A DNA stretch of 16,047 nucleotides from Stramenopiles sp. TOSAG23-6 (GCA_900128565.1 LT636099.1:1-16047); one strand, 5' to 3'; shown: positions 1 to 8,706, counted from the first letter of the stretch. Program-made: numbers and translations. Notes: generated from the sequence alone by a model not told the origin.

Positions 1-53
1 GGTACAAAATTTCGTACGAAAAAAATTCGAATTTGAAAAAAAATAAAACATAC
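1..53 (-). other. Intron A, repeat-family intron, partial (AP-3 beta, second intron)
   Basis: On the minus strand the 5' end reads GTATGTTTTATTT directly after exon codons ...CGT CAG TTA TAT (RQLY), then a T-run and the core motif that occupies 1-18 on the plus strand. The 3' half is outside the window. It is assigned to the family by its 5' end and its near-palindromic core (plus-strand 2-17). Confidence 0.8.
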
Positions 54-1253
54 ATATAACTGACGAGTGACAGCTTTAGCAGCTTTATCACATAAAGCAG
101 GTGACCGACAACCTAGATAAAAATAAAGTGTTGCTACTTCCAATACGACACCAGAATTTCTACTCATTAGCAAAGGTAATATAGCACGAAGTAGCAGTTT
201 GTGATCTTCATTCATTGAATATTCAACATCACTTATTTTGTTTTTCAATTTTTTAGTTGTTTTTCGTTTTTCAGTAATCAAGTCTTCACCATCACTGCTC
301 TCACCTGATTGAGCATAAAATTCATTCAATGAAATTGGTTTTTTATATGGTATATTATGTGATGTTAAAAGGGCTGATTGGGGGACGTTAGAATTGGATG
401 GAACTGTTAAAGGTGGCGGCTCGAGAAAGTGCAGACGTGCATGTATTGTGAAAAAATATTTCAAAAAAAAAATTAAATTTGTTAGGTACGAAATTTCGTA
501 CGAAAAAAAAAATAAATTAGAAATTCATATAAAACGTGCATAACACAACAAGATATTCATTAGCAACATTTGGCTCCATTCGTCAAGATCTGCAACTAGC
601 TGGCAAAGTTTCCGAAAATTTTGATGCAATAAATCATAACGATCAGGACATACTTCTACAAAAGCTGCTACAGCAGAGCTCAAAACCATTGGCTCTTTAT
701 CAGCTAACAACGTCTTTATAGATTCTATTAGAACGTCTTTTTGGGATTGATCAAGTTTGAAAAGTTTGGCCACTCCATGAGCAGCAGTTTTTCTCACATA
801 TGCGGACGCATCTGTAACACATTGTTTTACAGCAATTAATTGAATTTGTATAATTTCGCGGACACGAATAGAAGTTAAAACACGTAAAGACAAGGCCCGT
901 ATAAGTTGATTAGAGTCTTTAAGGTCTTTTTGGTATGAATTAATACCCAATAACGCCATCTCCCGACACTGAATAGTCGAGTCAGCATATTGAACAATAT
1001 ACATATATGCCAAACGTTTCAACTCAATAGATTTTGCAGATACAGTTTTGACGACAGAAGAAAAGAATTGTGAAACATCACGACCTTTAGATATTTGAGC
1101 AAGCAACCACTTCATCCCTTCAATTTTTTCCGCATCGCCAGAAGCACCAGCCTTACTATCTAGAAGCTTTTTTACCAGCCCAAAATTGATAGTCTCTTCA
1201 AAGAAATGTGACTCGCCAATGATGGATTTAACACGAGCTTGAGCAGATGTCAT
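54..1253 (-). CDS. AP-3 complex beta subunit (beta adaptin), 5' part, two exons in window
   Basis: This is the N-terminal part of a beta-type adaptin of the AP-3 coat, which sorts cargo from endosomes or Golgi to the vacuole/lysosome. Exon 1 is 1253-540 (238 codons, ATG at 1253) and exon 2 is 440-54 (129 codons). They are separated by a repeat-type intron at 441-539, and a second intron begins at 53 and leaves the window. The HEAT-like adaptin trunk is clear: residues such as SNQLIRALSLRVLTSIRV, YVRKTAAHGVAKL and FVEVCPDRYDLLHQNFRKLC match the AP-3 beta family better than AP-1/2 beta. Joining the exons restores the conserved ...CYAR step followed by LHFLEPPP, where the family has YAR-TQF. Exon 2 carries a family-typical variable acidic stretch (SGESSDGEDL) and then the next trunk helix (DHKLLLRAILPLL). 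It is divergently transcribed from the CS-domain gene. The rest of the trunk, the hinge and the ear lie outside the window. Confidence 0.9.
441..539 (-). other. Intron B, repeat-family intron (AP-3 beta, first intron), 99 nt
   Basis: On the minus strand it starts GCACGTTTTATATG and ends TTTTTTCACAATACAT. Its core is a perfect 16-bp palindrome, GTACGAAATTTCGTAC (486-501), followed by CCTAAC. The sequence ATGCACGT occurs at both junctions (minus strand 541-534 and 442-435), so the exact cut is ambiguous within the repeat, but the joined product is the same: TAT GCA CGT CTG, phase 0. It contains in-frame stops. It has no AG at the 3' boundary. Confidence 0.88.
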
Positions 1254-1592
1254 TGTTCACCAAAAGAATTTTTTATTGTATTATTATATCTCTATTTTTG
1301 CCAATCTCACTTGTCTCGAAAAAAAGAAAATTTTGTCATGACTCATTTTTGTTGGCCACACGAATAATATTGATGTTTCAATTTGCCTCGGTACCGGGTA
1401 ACGTATTTTATACAATGCAAATGCAAACGGCCAGTCAGCTCACATTACCAAGACTCTACTCGGCAATACTTATACGTATTATCTAAGCAAGTATACATAG
1501 AGTACTTGTTGGTAGAATAACATCATTACCCACGGGCTTAAAATAGACAGTGTTATTATTTTTAAAATAGATTGCTTCACTCGGAAAAAGTA
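1254..1592. promoter_or_regulatory. Divergent intergenic region between AP-3 beta and the CS-domain gene
   Basis: This gap of 339 bases lies between two divergent start codons and must hold both promoters. A CCAAT motif lies near 1300. No convincing TATA box or RNA gene is seen. A short open frame across 1247-1486 on the plus strand has no recognisable protein features and is treated as chance. Confidence 0.4.
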
Positions 1593-2120
1593 ATGGAAGA
1601 TTCATTGACAAAGGAAAATACCACCAAAGATTCAGTCACGGTGGCAGCAGCAGCAGAAGAGCAGCCGACATATGCAAACGCTATGGCTGAGAACTGGGCA
1701 AAGAAAGGTGCAAACTCTTATTACTATGCTCATAAAAATACCAATATTGGTGCAGGTGCAGAGAATAGCTATGGTGGAGGACCAAAATTAATTCATTCTC
1801 AGCCAAAGCAAAGTGTGCAGTCTGAGAAGAAAGCTAAGCTCATTTCTGGCTACTCTTGGGCAGATGGAAAGAAAACTGTCAAGGTTTACATAGAAATAGA
1901 GGGACTTGACGATGTTGCCGAAGACAAAATCGAAATAAATACAACTTCGACAAGTTTTTCTTTGGCCATACATATGCCCGATACTGACTACACTCTTCAA
2001 CTGCAAGAACTATATGATGAAATTAAGGATTGTGTTGTGAAGAAGAAGAACGGCAATCGTTTAGTTTTAGTATTATCAAAGGTAAAAGAGTTTACCTGGT
2101 ATGAATTAAAGAAAAATTGA
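1593..2120 (+). CDS. CS-domain (p23/CacyBP-like) protein
   Basis: This is a 175-residue protein. The first ATG of the frame is at 1593; the frame is open slightly further upstream but without an ATG. Residues 1-85 are Ala/Gly/Asn-rich and probably disordered apart from a motif around NSYYYAHKN. Residues about 87-175 form one CS domain: it begins GYSWADGKKTVKVYIEI, continues with EDKIEINTTSTSFSLAI, and ends NGNRLVLVLSKVKEFTWYELKK, matching the beta-sandwich pattern of CacyBP/SIP and p23-type CS domains. CS proteins usually act as HSP90 co-chaperones or as adaptors to ubiquitin ligases. There is no SGS domain after the CS domain and no N-terminal helical hairpin, so it is shorter than true CacyBP (about 230 residues). 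It has no introns. Two AATAAA motifs follow the stop, at 2169 and 2212. The domain call is firm; the specific role is open. Confidence 0.8.
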   Translation: MEDSLTKENTTKDSVTVAAAAEEQPTYANAMAENWAKKGANSYYYAHKNTNIGAGAENSYGGGPKLIHSQPKQSVQSEKKAKLISGYSWADGKKTVKVYIEIEGLDDVAEDKIEINTTSTSFSLAIHMPDTDYTLQLQELYDEIKDCVVKKKNGNRLVLVLSKVKEFTWYELKKN

Positions 2121-2168
2121 AAACAAAATGTGTGTCAATTTGGAAGTTGCATGTCTGCTTCATTTTTA

Positions 2169-2217
2169 AATAAAATTGAAAAAAAATACAGGAATTTTCG
2201 ACCAAGTTTTAAATAAA
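2169..2217 (+). terminator. Probable polyadenylation signals of the CS-domain gene
   Basis: AATAAA occurs at 2169-2174 and again at 2212-2217, about 49 and 92 bases after the stop codon. This spacing suits eukaryotic 3' ends. It was assigned by motif and position only. Confidence 0.4.
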
Positions 2218-2360
2218 TGTATTACAGTTGTTGTATATGCAAAACAGCACCTAGTACAGTAGCTACTGTAGTTACATTTTTCTATCTCTCAATTAACATT
2301 TTGAGGTGGTTTGATATGACATAAAATTTAGATTTGGATAATTATGCTTTTAATTGTTAT

Positions 2361-2366
2361 TTTATT
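2361..2366 (-). terminator. Probable polyadenylation signal of the ankyrin/SAM gene
   Basis: On the minus strand this reads AATAAA, about 85 bases past the ankyrin/SAM gene's stop codon. It lies in the convergent gap 2121-2450, which otherwise shows only AT-rich sequence. Confidence 0.35.
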
Positions 2367-2450
2367 ACGATTACATTTCCAAACGAACACAAGAATTCAT
2401 ACCATAAACTCGTACACTTCTTGCTTGAAATCAAGTATTAGTATAGTAAC

Positions 2451-4376
2451 TCACTGGCTTTGTTGAAAAGGCAGTTGCGACTTCGTCACATCACTTGCTG
2501 AATCGGTTGCATCACTACTATGAATATTCGTCGGACTTAAAGGATTATTAAATGCAGCTGTTCCAGTTTGTTCAAAACCAGAGTTTGTATCAAAAAAGTT
2601 ATTTGGATTCAAACGTGGCGGTTCAACAGTAGTCATGACGACTTGCTTGCTAAGCCTAAGACCTAATGAATTTAAATTGTTCTGCTTTTGAACTCTTCCG
2701 TCCGATGTCAACACTTGAGCACTGTCAACGTCAGTATCAGAGGAATGCAAAGACGGTACATCTGGACTCGTCGGGGGAGAAACATTATTAAGTTTTGCTA
2801 TCCTAATTGTAGAATCAGGAACATTACCTAACGCGACAGATAATGATTTCTCATCTACAATACTAGAATCCGGGGATATAAAAGGTGAAGTATTTGAAGA
2901 CGATCGATGTTGAAGGGGAAGTGAACTATTGGATACAGTAAGTGCTACATCAGATGGCGCACCCTCCGTAACAATTCGTTCACTACTTCCAGGTGCAGTT
3001 GACGTATTATTCGAAATAGTAACAATAAGAGGTGTACTAATTGCAGAAGTACTAAGCTCCTCCGCAGTATTTGGGGATTTGGATTCCGGTGTATTCGTTT
3101 GTGATTTATCTGGTGTAGTTGCAGCAGAAAGAACATGCTGCTGATCTTGCTGTTGTTGTTTAATTTGTTGTTGCAACTGCAATTGTTGCTGTTCTGTAGA
3201 TTCAGCCAATGAAACTGCCTCAATATCTGCAGGAGACAACTTATAACCAATTTCTTTGTATTCCTTTAATACGCGAAGCAATTTGTTTCGCTGAATTCTT
3301 GTACCCACTTGCATTTCATCTAAATCGTCCGCTTCTAAATCTTTAAGCATCGAACCATCAACTTCATCCGCCCGAAATTTTTCTATAAACGCGCTTAATT
3401 TATTCGCACGCAATATATTCACAACAACTTCCATACCTAATTCTTCAAGCGGAACATTTTCTGAACTATCTTCTACCATATTATCAACTGAAGCGTTTGA
3501 TGAACTTTTTGGTAAAGGCGGTGATACTACTGCCGAGGGTTTTGATGATGTTGATGTGTCTACACTATTTATACTACCCACACTACTAACAACACTTCTA
3601 TTTTTCTCCAATGCAATACCATTGCTAGCGTTTTTAGATACTAAAGATGGTTGTTTTGTTTGCGCATTTGGTATTTCTTGGGGGTTTTGTAAAATAACTG
3701 GTTGTGATTGAGTAGGAATAGAAGAAGCAGCTGAATTTCCTGTCAAATTCTGCGACAAAGAATCACTTATTTTTCCATTTAAGACAGAACCGTTTGTTGA
3801 TTCAATAGAAGCATTTCTAGAAGAAGGCAAAAAAGACGTTGAATCATTTTTGATGACAATACCACGACGATTTTTGTTATCCTTGTACCCTTCTTCCCAC
3901 AACGTCCGGAGTTGTCTGCGCATCTTCTTGGAGGTGAGATATTTGGCAGGCGTCGTTCCCCATTTCGTTTCAGCATCAAAATCTGCACCTTTCTTTATCA
4001 AAAACTCAGCTAATTCAAAATTTCCATTTGAACAAGCAAAGTGAAGAGGGGTGGCTTTACTTACAGAGGCGGAGTTAACACTCGCGCCGTATTGTTCCAC
4101 CAAAATCTTAACAATCGGTAAGTGGTCTTCCCGACTCGCCTCGTGTAACGGTTCGAAATTTGAGTTATCTGAGACACCTGGATCTGCACCTCGAACTAAT
4201 AAAGCTTTAACGATTTCTGTATGACCTCGACTACACGCAATGTGAAGCGGGGTAAAACCAAAATCAGTGCTTATATTGACGTCGAAGTCGTCAACAAGGA
4301 TCATCTGCTTCACTTTTTCTACGTCATTATTTTCTACTGCGGCGAAAAAAGAGGAGCCTTTGTCAGACTCGTCCAT
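2451..4376 (-). CDS. Ankyrin-repeat and SAM-domain protein, 641 residues, intronless
   Basis: The N-terminal part (about 8-150) holds four ankyrin repeats, with clear cores GFTPLHIACSRGHTEIVKAL, FEPLHEASREDHLPIVKIL, ATPLHFACSNGNFELAEFL and a degenerate last repeat. A Ser/Asn-rich linker follows (about 175-305). A SAM domain spans about 309-374 (ELGMEVVVNILRANKLSAFI ... LRVLKEYKEIGY). A glutamine-rich stretch is at about 396-413, and the C-terminal 225 residues are a Ser/Thr/Pro-rich tail with many SP/TP pairs, probably disordered and phosphorylated. Ankyrin plus SAM proteins are usually scaffolds that dimerise or polymerise through SAM. No catalytic domain or membrane segment is seen. The ATG at 4376 is the only start giving the first ankyrin repeat. 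There is no interruption by the repeat introns in 1.9 kb, in contrast to the nearby helicase gene. Confidence 0.85.
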   Translation of the reverse strand: MDESDKGSSFFAAVENNDVEKVKQMILVDDFDVNISTDFGFTPLHIACSRGHTEIVKALLVRGADPGVSDNSNFEPLHEASREDHLPIVKILVEQYGASVNSASVSKATPLHFACSNGNFELAEFLIKKGADFDAETKWGTTPAKYLTSKKMRRQLRTLWEEGYKDNKNRRGIVIKNDSTSFLPSSRNASIESTNGSVLNGKISDSLSQNLTGNSAASSIPTQSQPVILQNPQEIPNAQTKQPSLVSKNASNGIALEKNRSVVSSVGSINSVDTSTSSKPSAVVSPPLPKSSSNASVDNMVEDSSENVPLEELGMEVVVNILRANKLSAFIEKFRADEVDGSMLKDLEADDLDEMQVGTRIQRNKLLRVLKEYKEIGYKLSPADIEAVSLAESTEQQQLQLQQQIKQQQQDQQHVLSAATTPDKSQTNTPESKSPNTAEELSTSAISTPLIVTISNNTSTAPGSSERIVTEGAPSDVALTVSNSSLPLQHRSSSNTSPFISPDSSIVDEKSLSVALGNVPDSTIRIAKLNNVSPPTSPDVPSLHSSDTDVDSAQVLTSDGRVQKQNNLNSLGLRLSKQVVMTTVEPPRLNPNNFFDTNSGFEQTGTAAFNNPLSPTNIHSSDATDSASDVTKSQLPFQQSQ

Positions 4377-4887
4377 CGCAATTCACTGTCAAATAGACAG
4401 TATGTACTCTATAAATGTATTTTATGTCTATATCATTGATATATAATCCTTTCTTTTGTCGATTGAATGGCAGGGGGAATTGGTAGTGTGCTGGTTGTTA
4501 GAGATATGGATGTTAAGTACGGATATTTGTATGAAAAAGTTTCAGAGGCGGTGGACTGCAAAAGCTCTGCGAGCAAATACAATAGCGGTTAGGTTTTGGA
4601 TCCATGGAAGAAAATAATGACCCCTTGCGATTTTTCCTAGGTTTTACGTACAAAACAGTGTATAAAATTGCCAAGGGGTCTACAATTGATTCCGTTATAA
4701 TTATCGCACCGGCTTAAACCAAAGGTATATCTTAAACTGAACAAAACACGAAATCTGAAGGAAATGTCTCGCGCGTCAATCGTCTTGATATAAAAGATGA
4801 AAGAAGGCCAACCTTAGTACTCCACGACACTAATAGTACCTAAATTGTCACTTCATTGGAATAGTGTTTCTCATACATTAGTATTGA
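4377..4887. promoter_or_regulatory. Divergent intergenic region (ankyrin/SAM and BTB promoters)
   Basis: These 511 bases lie between divergent start codons. They hold a 41-codon open frame on the plus strand (4467-4592) with no recognisable relatives and an inverted repeat at 4619-4680. No tRNA or other structured RNA could be recognised. The promoters of both flanking genes must lie here. Confidence 0.4.
4619..4680. repeat. 9-bp inverted repeat (hairpin-forming)
   Basis: GACCCCTTG at 4619-4627 is the exact reverse complement of CAAGGGGTC at 4672-4680, with 44 bases between. The stem is GC-rich in an AT-rich setting. It does not fold as a tRNA by eye. It could be a small non-coding RNA hairpin, a regulatory element or a short non-autonomous transposon remnant. 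Confidence 0.45.
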
Positions 4888-6881
4888 ATGTCAAACAGGA
4901 AACGCAGTTCAAATAAAATGCTGCATTCGAAATCGAATGAAACAAATATTCAGAAAACTACACCTAATGCGAGTAAGCGACGTCGTTTGACCTCAAAGAA
5001 TGGAGAAAAACAAATACAAAGTGAATCACCTAATCAGAAAAAAAACGTTCTTCGGTTTTCTTGGGAAGACGATTTCTATAATGATGTAACCCTAGTTTGT
5101 GGAGTTGAAGAAGATATATTGAGATGCTCACGAATCATGCTTGCAGGAGTTTCTCCTATATTTGATAGATTATTTCGTTCTGACTTCAAAGAGACAAGTT
5201 CTCAAGGAGAAGTTAGAGTTGTTGTGCCTCTTACTTCCGCTACAGTTGTGCGGTTTGCTCTTAATTTTATTTACGATCGTGTTATCGACAATAATCTTCT
5301 TGACCCAGATATGGTTAAATACATTGTTCCTCTTTATAATTTTTCTGAAATGTGGGAAATTCGAGGACTCTCAAAGTATATATGTTCCTTCTTTGATAAG
5401 GGTAAGAAAGTCAAATGGATCTCACAATTTTTATCTGTTTTTCAAAGTGCGCGATTGAGTAATTTCGATAAACTTTGCGATGCAATAAATGGTATACTTC
5501 ATGAAAATGCTTACATCGTATTTGTACTGCGAGAGAAAAATATTGAAGTGGATCAAAAAATATTTGCATCAATATCACCAGAGGTGATGCTAGATTTAAT
5601 GCACACAGTCTACAAGGGAAAAGATTCCTCTCGACCAATGCTTTGTGAGATTGATATTTTTCGCTCTATTATTCTTTGGACAAAGTCATGCATCAGTCAG
5701 TTAGAAAAAAAATGGGAAATTGACGATAAAAACGACGAAAGTGACAAAGAAAATGAAAAGAAACTAAAAATTGAGGGGATTGGCACTACACAAATTGAGG
5801 GGAATGGCACCTCCCCGGTGATGAATGTTCCAAGTGCCATCGCACTGAAAAAAACATCTCACACTTCGTCAAACATTTCAACGAAAAAGTTTGATCGAGC
5901 AGTGAAAATGCTGGAATTAATTGTACGTTTTCTTAATCTAATCAATTTGATTTTTTTTTTTTGATGTCGTACGAAATTTCGTACCTAACGAATTTCGAAT
6001 ATAAAATATTTTTCACAGAACTTGAACGTTCCAAATGGGTAATGTCGAATTTATCTTTGCAATGGTATCGCTTGGTACCTAATCTCATAAAGACAGAAAT
6101 CGAACCTTGTAGACTTTGCTCGGATAATTTATTAATAAAACTTTATCGCCAATCAAGTAGTATCACAGGCCATAGGAAGTTACAAATTTATCATCCAAAA
6201 TCATATAAATCAACTCCGTATCAATCAAGTTCTACGGTTGCTAGGAATTTTAGGCGGGTTAGGGTTACAAATGGTGAAGAAGATGAAAGTGGTGGGGATC
6301 TCCCACGGCTTATTAGGGTTTTGAGTGAAGAAGATGAAAGTGAAGAAGATGAAAGTGAAGAAGATGAAAGTGAAGAAGAAGAAAGTGAAGAAGAAAGAAG
6401 TGAAGAAGAAGAAAGAAGTGAAGAAGAAAGTGAAGAAGACGTTAATACCTCTACTAAAACATCTAAAAGTTCAAAGAAAAAACTTGAAGTAAGAAAACAT
6501 GAAACCTGTGTACCTACATCAACTGTATCAGAGTATACATCCTACACAAAAAAAATATCTCCTGATGAAGATAAACTAGGTCTTACAACTTTTAAATCGG
6601 TCGATTTGAATGGTTTTGGAATATTATTTCTAAAAGAGGATTCTGATGAATTAATTAAAAGGGGTGTTATGACTGCGTATGATGCAAAATCAGGAAGACA
6701 TTTGGTTATATTTGAGTCAGGCCTTTCTTGTGGTTGGTATAATGTAGAGTTACTTATTAAGTGCAATACGAAGGAAGCTACTGTGTGTCTAACTCCAAAT
6801 AGTATCAATACTATTTCAAAAAGTGTTGGTAAAACTATTAAAAAGTATATGAACATTATCAAGAGTGGGAGGGAAATGTGA
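4888..6881 (+). CDS. BTB/POZ-domain protein with acidic repeat, two exons
   Basis: Exon 1 is 4888-5922 (345 codons) and exon 2 is 6024-6881 (285 codons plus stop), giving 630 residues. The N-terminus is basic and serine-rich (nuclear-localisation-like KRRRL at 30-34). A BTB domain spans about 58-168 (NDVTLVCGVEEDILRCSRIM, then MLAGVSPIFDRLF), followed by a helical BACK-like region to about 280 and a charged linker. After the junction (MLELI|ERSKW) comes another helical segment, then a long Glu/Ser/Asp repeat encoded by 6285-6440, and a C-terminal globular part of about 115 residues ending MNIIKSGREM that I do not recognise. BTB proteins commonly dimerise and recruit substrates to cullin-3 ligases or act in transcription. 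A direct repeat at about 5767-5815 encodes IEGIGTTQIEGNGT. The last exon carries telomere-like GGGTTAGGGTTA at 6256-6267. It is convergent with DPH7. Confidence 0.78.
5923..6023 (+). other. Intron C, repeat-family intron (BTB gene), 101 nt
   Basis: It starts GTACGTTTTCTTAATC, has the perfect palindrome GTACGAAATTTCGTAC at 5969-5984, CTAAC at 5985-5989, and ends TTTTTCACAGAACTT. This is the one copy with an AG near the end (CACAG at 6014-6018), but splicing there would shift the frame to a stop within a few codons. Cutting after 6023 keeps phase 0. The junctions carry TTGTACGTT (5921-5929) and TTGAACGTT (6022-6030), an 8-of-9 direct repeat. Confidence 0.85.
6285..6440 (+). repeat. Tandem acidic codon repeat in the BTB gene
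   Basis: Imperfect tandem units of about 15 bases, based on AGTGAAGAAGATGAA and shorter GAAGAAAGT variants, encode SEEDE/SEEES runs. The unit is first seen near 6276-6292 next to a telomere-like motif and then expands from about 6325. It is typical slippage-prone low-complexity coding DNA. Confidence 0.7.
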
Positions 6882-6957
6882 TTTTATGATTGTTTATTGT
6901 TTATTTATATAAAAATTCAATAATAATAATGATAAAGAGATTATACGCGAATATTAA

Positions 6958-6963
6958 TTTATT
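6958..6963 (-). terminator. Probable polyadenylation signal of the DPH7-like gene
   Basis: On the minus strand this reads AATAAA about 26 bases beyond the DPH7-like stop codon, inside the 107-base gap between the two convergent genes. Confidence 0.4.
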
Positions 6964-6988
6964 ATAATCATTATATACTAATTGTATT

Positions 6989-8706
6989 TCATTTGGAACG
7001 CCATAAATGTAAAGAACGGTCATAGAAAGAACAAGTAACAATTAATGGTTCTTTATCCTTGATATAATCTTCATGTTGCACCCAGTCAGCTCCGTAAACC
7101 ATAGATGAATGCTGATTATGCCATGAAATATTACTTAATTGTACATTTGATGCATTTGATTCAAAGCGTTGTTCATTGCGCCCAACATCCAACGTATATG
7201 CACCACCTCGCATACATGCTGCTAATAACATATTTTTTGCATTTGGAGACGGATTCCATTTCAAACGCCAGATGCCGCCGCATACTTTATCATTTGGAGG
7301 GAACCATCTAGAGATTGGTCCTTTTTGTATGGCTCGAGTATCCCAGAGCCTAACACATCCGTCATATGAGCCACTTGCTAGAACATTAGGGTAATATGGA
7401 TGACTTTGTATCGTCGTGACACCTGCAGAATGTTCAGATATTGGTGCTTTTGCTTGAGGAGTTAAAAAGTCACAACGAAGATCCCAAGCAAATAAGTTGG
7501 AGTCATATTTTGTGAAAAANTATTTTTTTTTNGTAAAAAAAAATCGTTAGGTACAAAATTTTCTATGAAAAAAAAATGAAAGGAATGATGAAAACATACA
7601 TCAGCACCAGAGAAAAGCACATTTGGTGAATGTGCGTCATATGCTGCAATCCACACTTCGGCTTCAGCTCCACCAGGATACCTATGAGCAGACCAACGTT
7701 TTTCTAAAGATATATCTTCACCTGGTCTACCCACCCTATAGAGTGCTAACTTACCATCTGATTGACTGGTAGCTACTTGAGGAGATATCGTCGGAGTTAT
7801 TCTTGTCGACCAATCGAGTGATAGTACATGTGGTATTGTAGAAGACATTTCACTACATGGTGCTGCATCACCCTTTGCAATTTCGTGTAAACCAGAATTG
7901 TTCACATTATTAGGATGAGTGAACGAAAATATCTGAAAGCAACCATCAGCTGTTACTACACCTAAAACAGCTCCTCCAGATGACACATCACCATGAAAGT
8001 TGGTATCATTATCGTCATTATTATCATTATCAAGAGACATATAAAGTGGCTGAGGACTCCACTTTAAGTCAAATACAGCTGATAAATCCACATGGCCTTG
8101 TTGACGAAGTTTTGTAGCATCACTTTCCTTAGAAGCAAGGGTACATGTAGTATAATCTTTTCTACCATCTATTTTATAAGTATATATTTGCCCACTTTTT
8201 ATACCAGTGGACTTATCCAAGTGATACGAACCGACGACAGCGTATTCATTATATGTGTCAATCGGACACCACTCAATTGAATCAGCTTCCAAAGAAGTAT
8301 TTTGCTTTTGAATTGCATCGGTGCTAGTCAGGGAAAACTCCTCAAAATTTATACCAGAAACAGGAAAAGAAGCAAATGGATCACGTAATTTACCATGATC
8401 ACGTGCAAGTGACTGTGCACGCTGCTCAATTACAACAGTATTATCCTGAACAAGTGACTGTTGCTCAACTACAAGTGACTGTTGCTTAACTACAACAGTA
8501 GGTTCGCTACAGCCTGGTACATCTATTTCCTCTAAAAACAACTCCTTTGATCTTACATCGGCAGCAATGTTTTCAACAAAGGCTGCTTCACTTTCACTTT
8601 GTCCTTCTTCAGCATAATCCGACTCGTTACACTCACTCTCAGACGAATCAGAAAAGTCAGAACCAAATAAAGTTGTTGATACACCAAGAGGAATACACTT
8701 TTCCAT
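6989..8706 (-). CDS. DPH7: Diphthine methyltransferase-like WD40 protein (DPH7/WDR85 family), two exons
   Basis: Exon 1 is 8706-7600 (369 codons) and exon 2 is 7504-6989 (171 codons plus stop, TGA), giving 540 residues. DPH7 removes the methyl ester from diphthine on translation elongation factor 2 in the cytosol, the step before final amidation to diphthamide. Family landmarks: DSIEWCPI, LSLDWSTR, EVWIAAYDAHSPNVLFSGAD joined to DSNLFAWDLR (the SGxDD...GWD step), LASGSYDGCVRLWDTR, GGIWRLKWNPS, MLLAACM, SMVYGADW and the near-terminal TCSFYDRSLHLW. The first about 125 residues are an acidic and glutamine-containing extension absent from typical members (which are about 450 residues). It contains repeated VVxxQQSLV units encoded by direct repeats at about 8420-8512. 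The intron falls inside the conserved GADD motif. It is convergent with the BTB gene; its start faces a 750-base gap. Confidence 0.9.
7505..7599 (-). other. Intron D, repeat-family intron (DPH7-like gene), 95 nt
   Basis: On the minus strand it starts GTATGTTTTCATC and ends TTTTTTCACAAAATAT. The core is degenerate (TAGAAAATTTTGTAC then CTAAC). Two undetermined bases lie at 7520 and 7532. Cutting here gives ...GGT GCT GAT | GAC TCC AAC..., exactly the SGADD spacing of the WD40 family, in phase 0. Ending after CACA would add two unexpected residues. Confidence 0.85.
8420..8512. repeat. Imperfect direct repeats in the DPH7 N-terminal extension
   Basis: Units around CAAGTGACTGTTGCTCAACTA occur two to three times with variants, giving the repeated KQQSLVVEQQSLV and VVIEQ segments of the non-conserved N-terminus. 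Confidence 0.5.

Noticed and set aside
441-539. Ciliate-like internally eliminated sequences removed from DNA
   Set aside because: All copies are in the sense orientation of genes, carry a branch-point-like CTAAC and a T-rich tract, and none is found between genes; RNA splicing explains this better, though DNA reads would settle it.
1247-1486. 79-codon open frame on the plus strand
   Set aside because: It overlaps the AP-3 beta start region and its promoter, has no recognisable domain and low-complexity composition.
2945-3250. Open frames in other phases of the ankyrin/SAM gene
   Set aside because: They are shadows of Ser/Thr/Gln-rich coding sequence, without independent features.
4536-4690. 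tRNA gene
   Set aside because: The 9-bp outer stem and 44-base interior do not give a cloverleaf or recognisable A and B boxes.
5923-6018. Ordinary GT-AG intron ending at CACAG in the BTB gene
   Set aside because: Joining 5922 to 6019 shifts the frame and reaches a stop after seven codons; the cut five bases later keeps the frame and matches the other copies.
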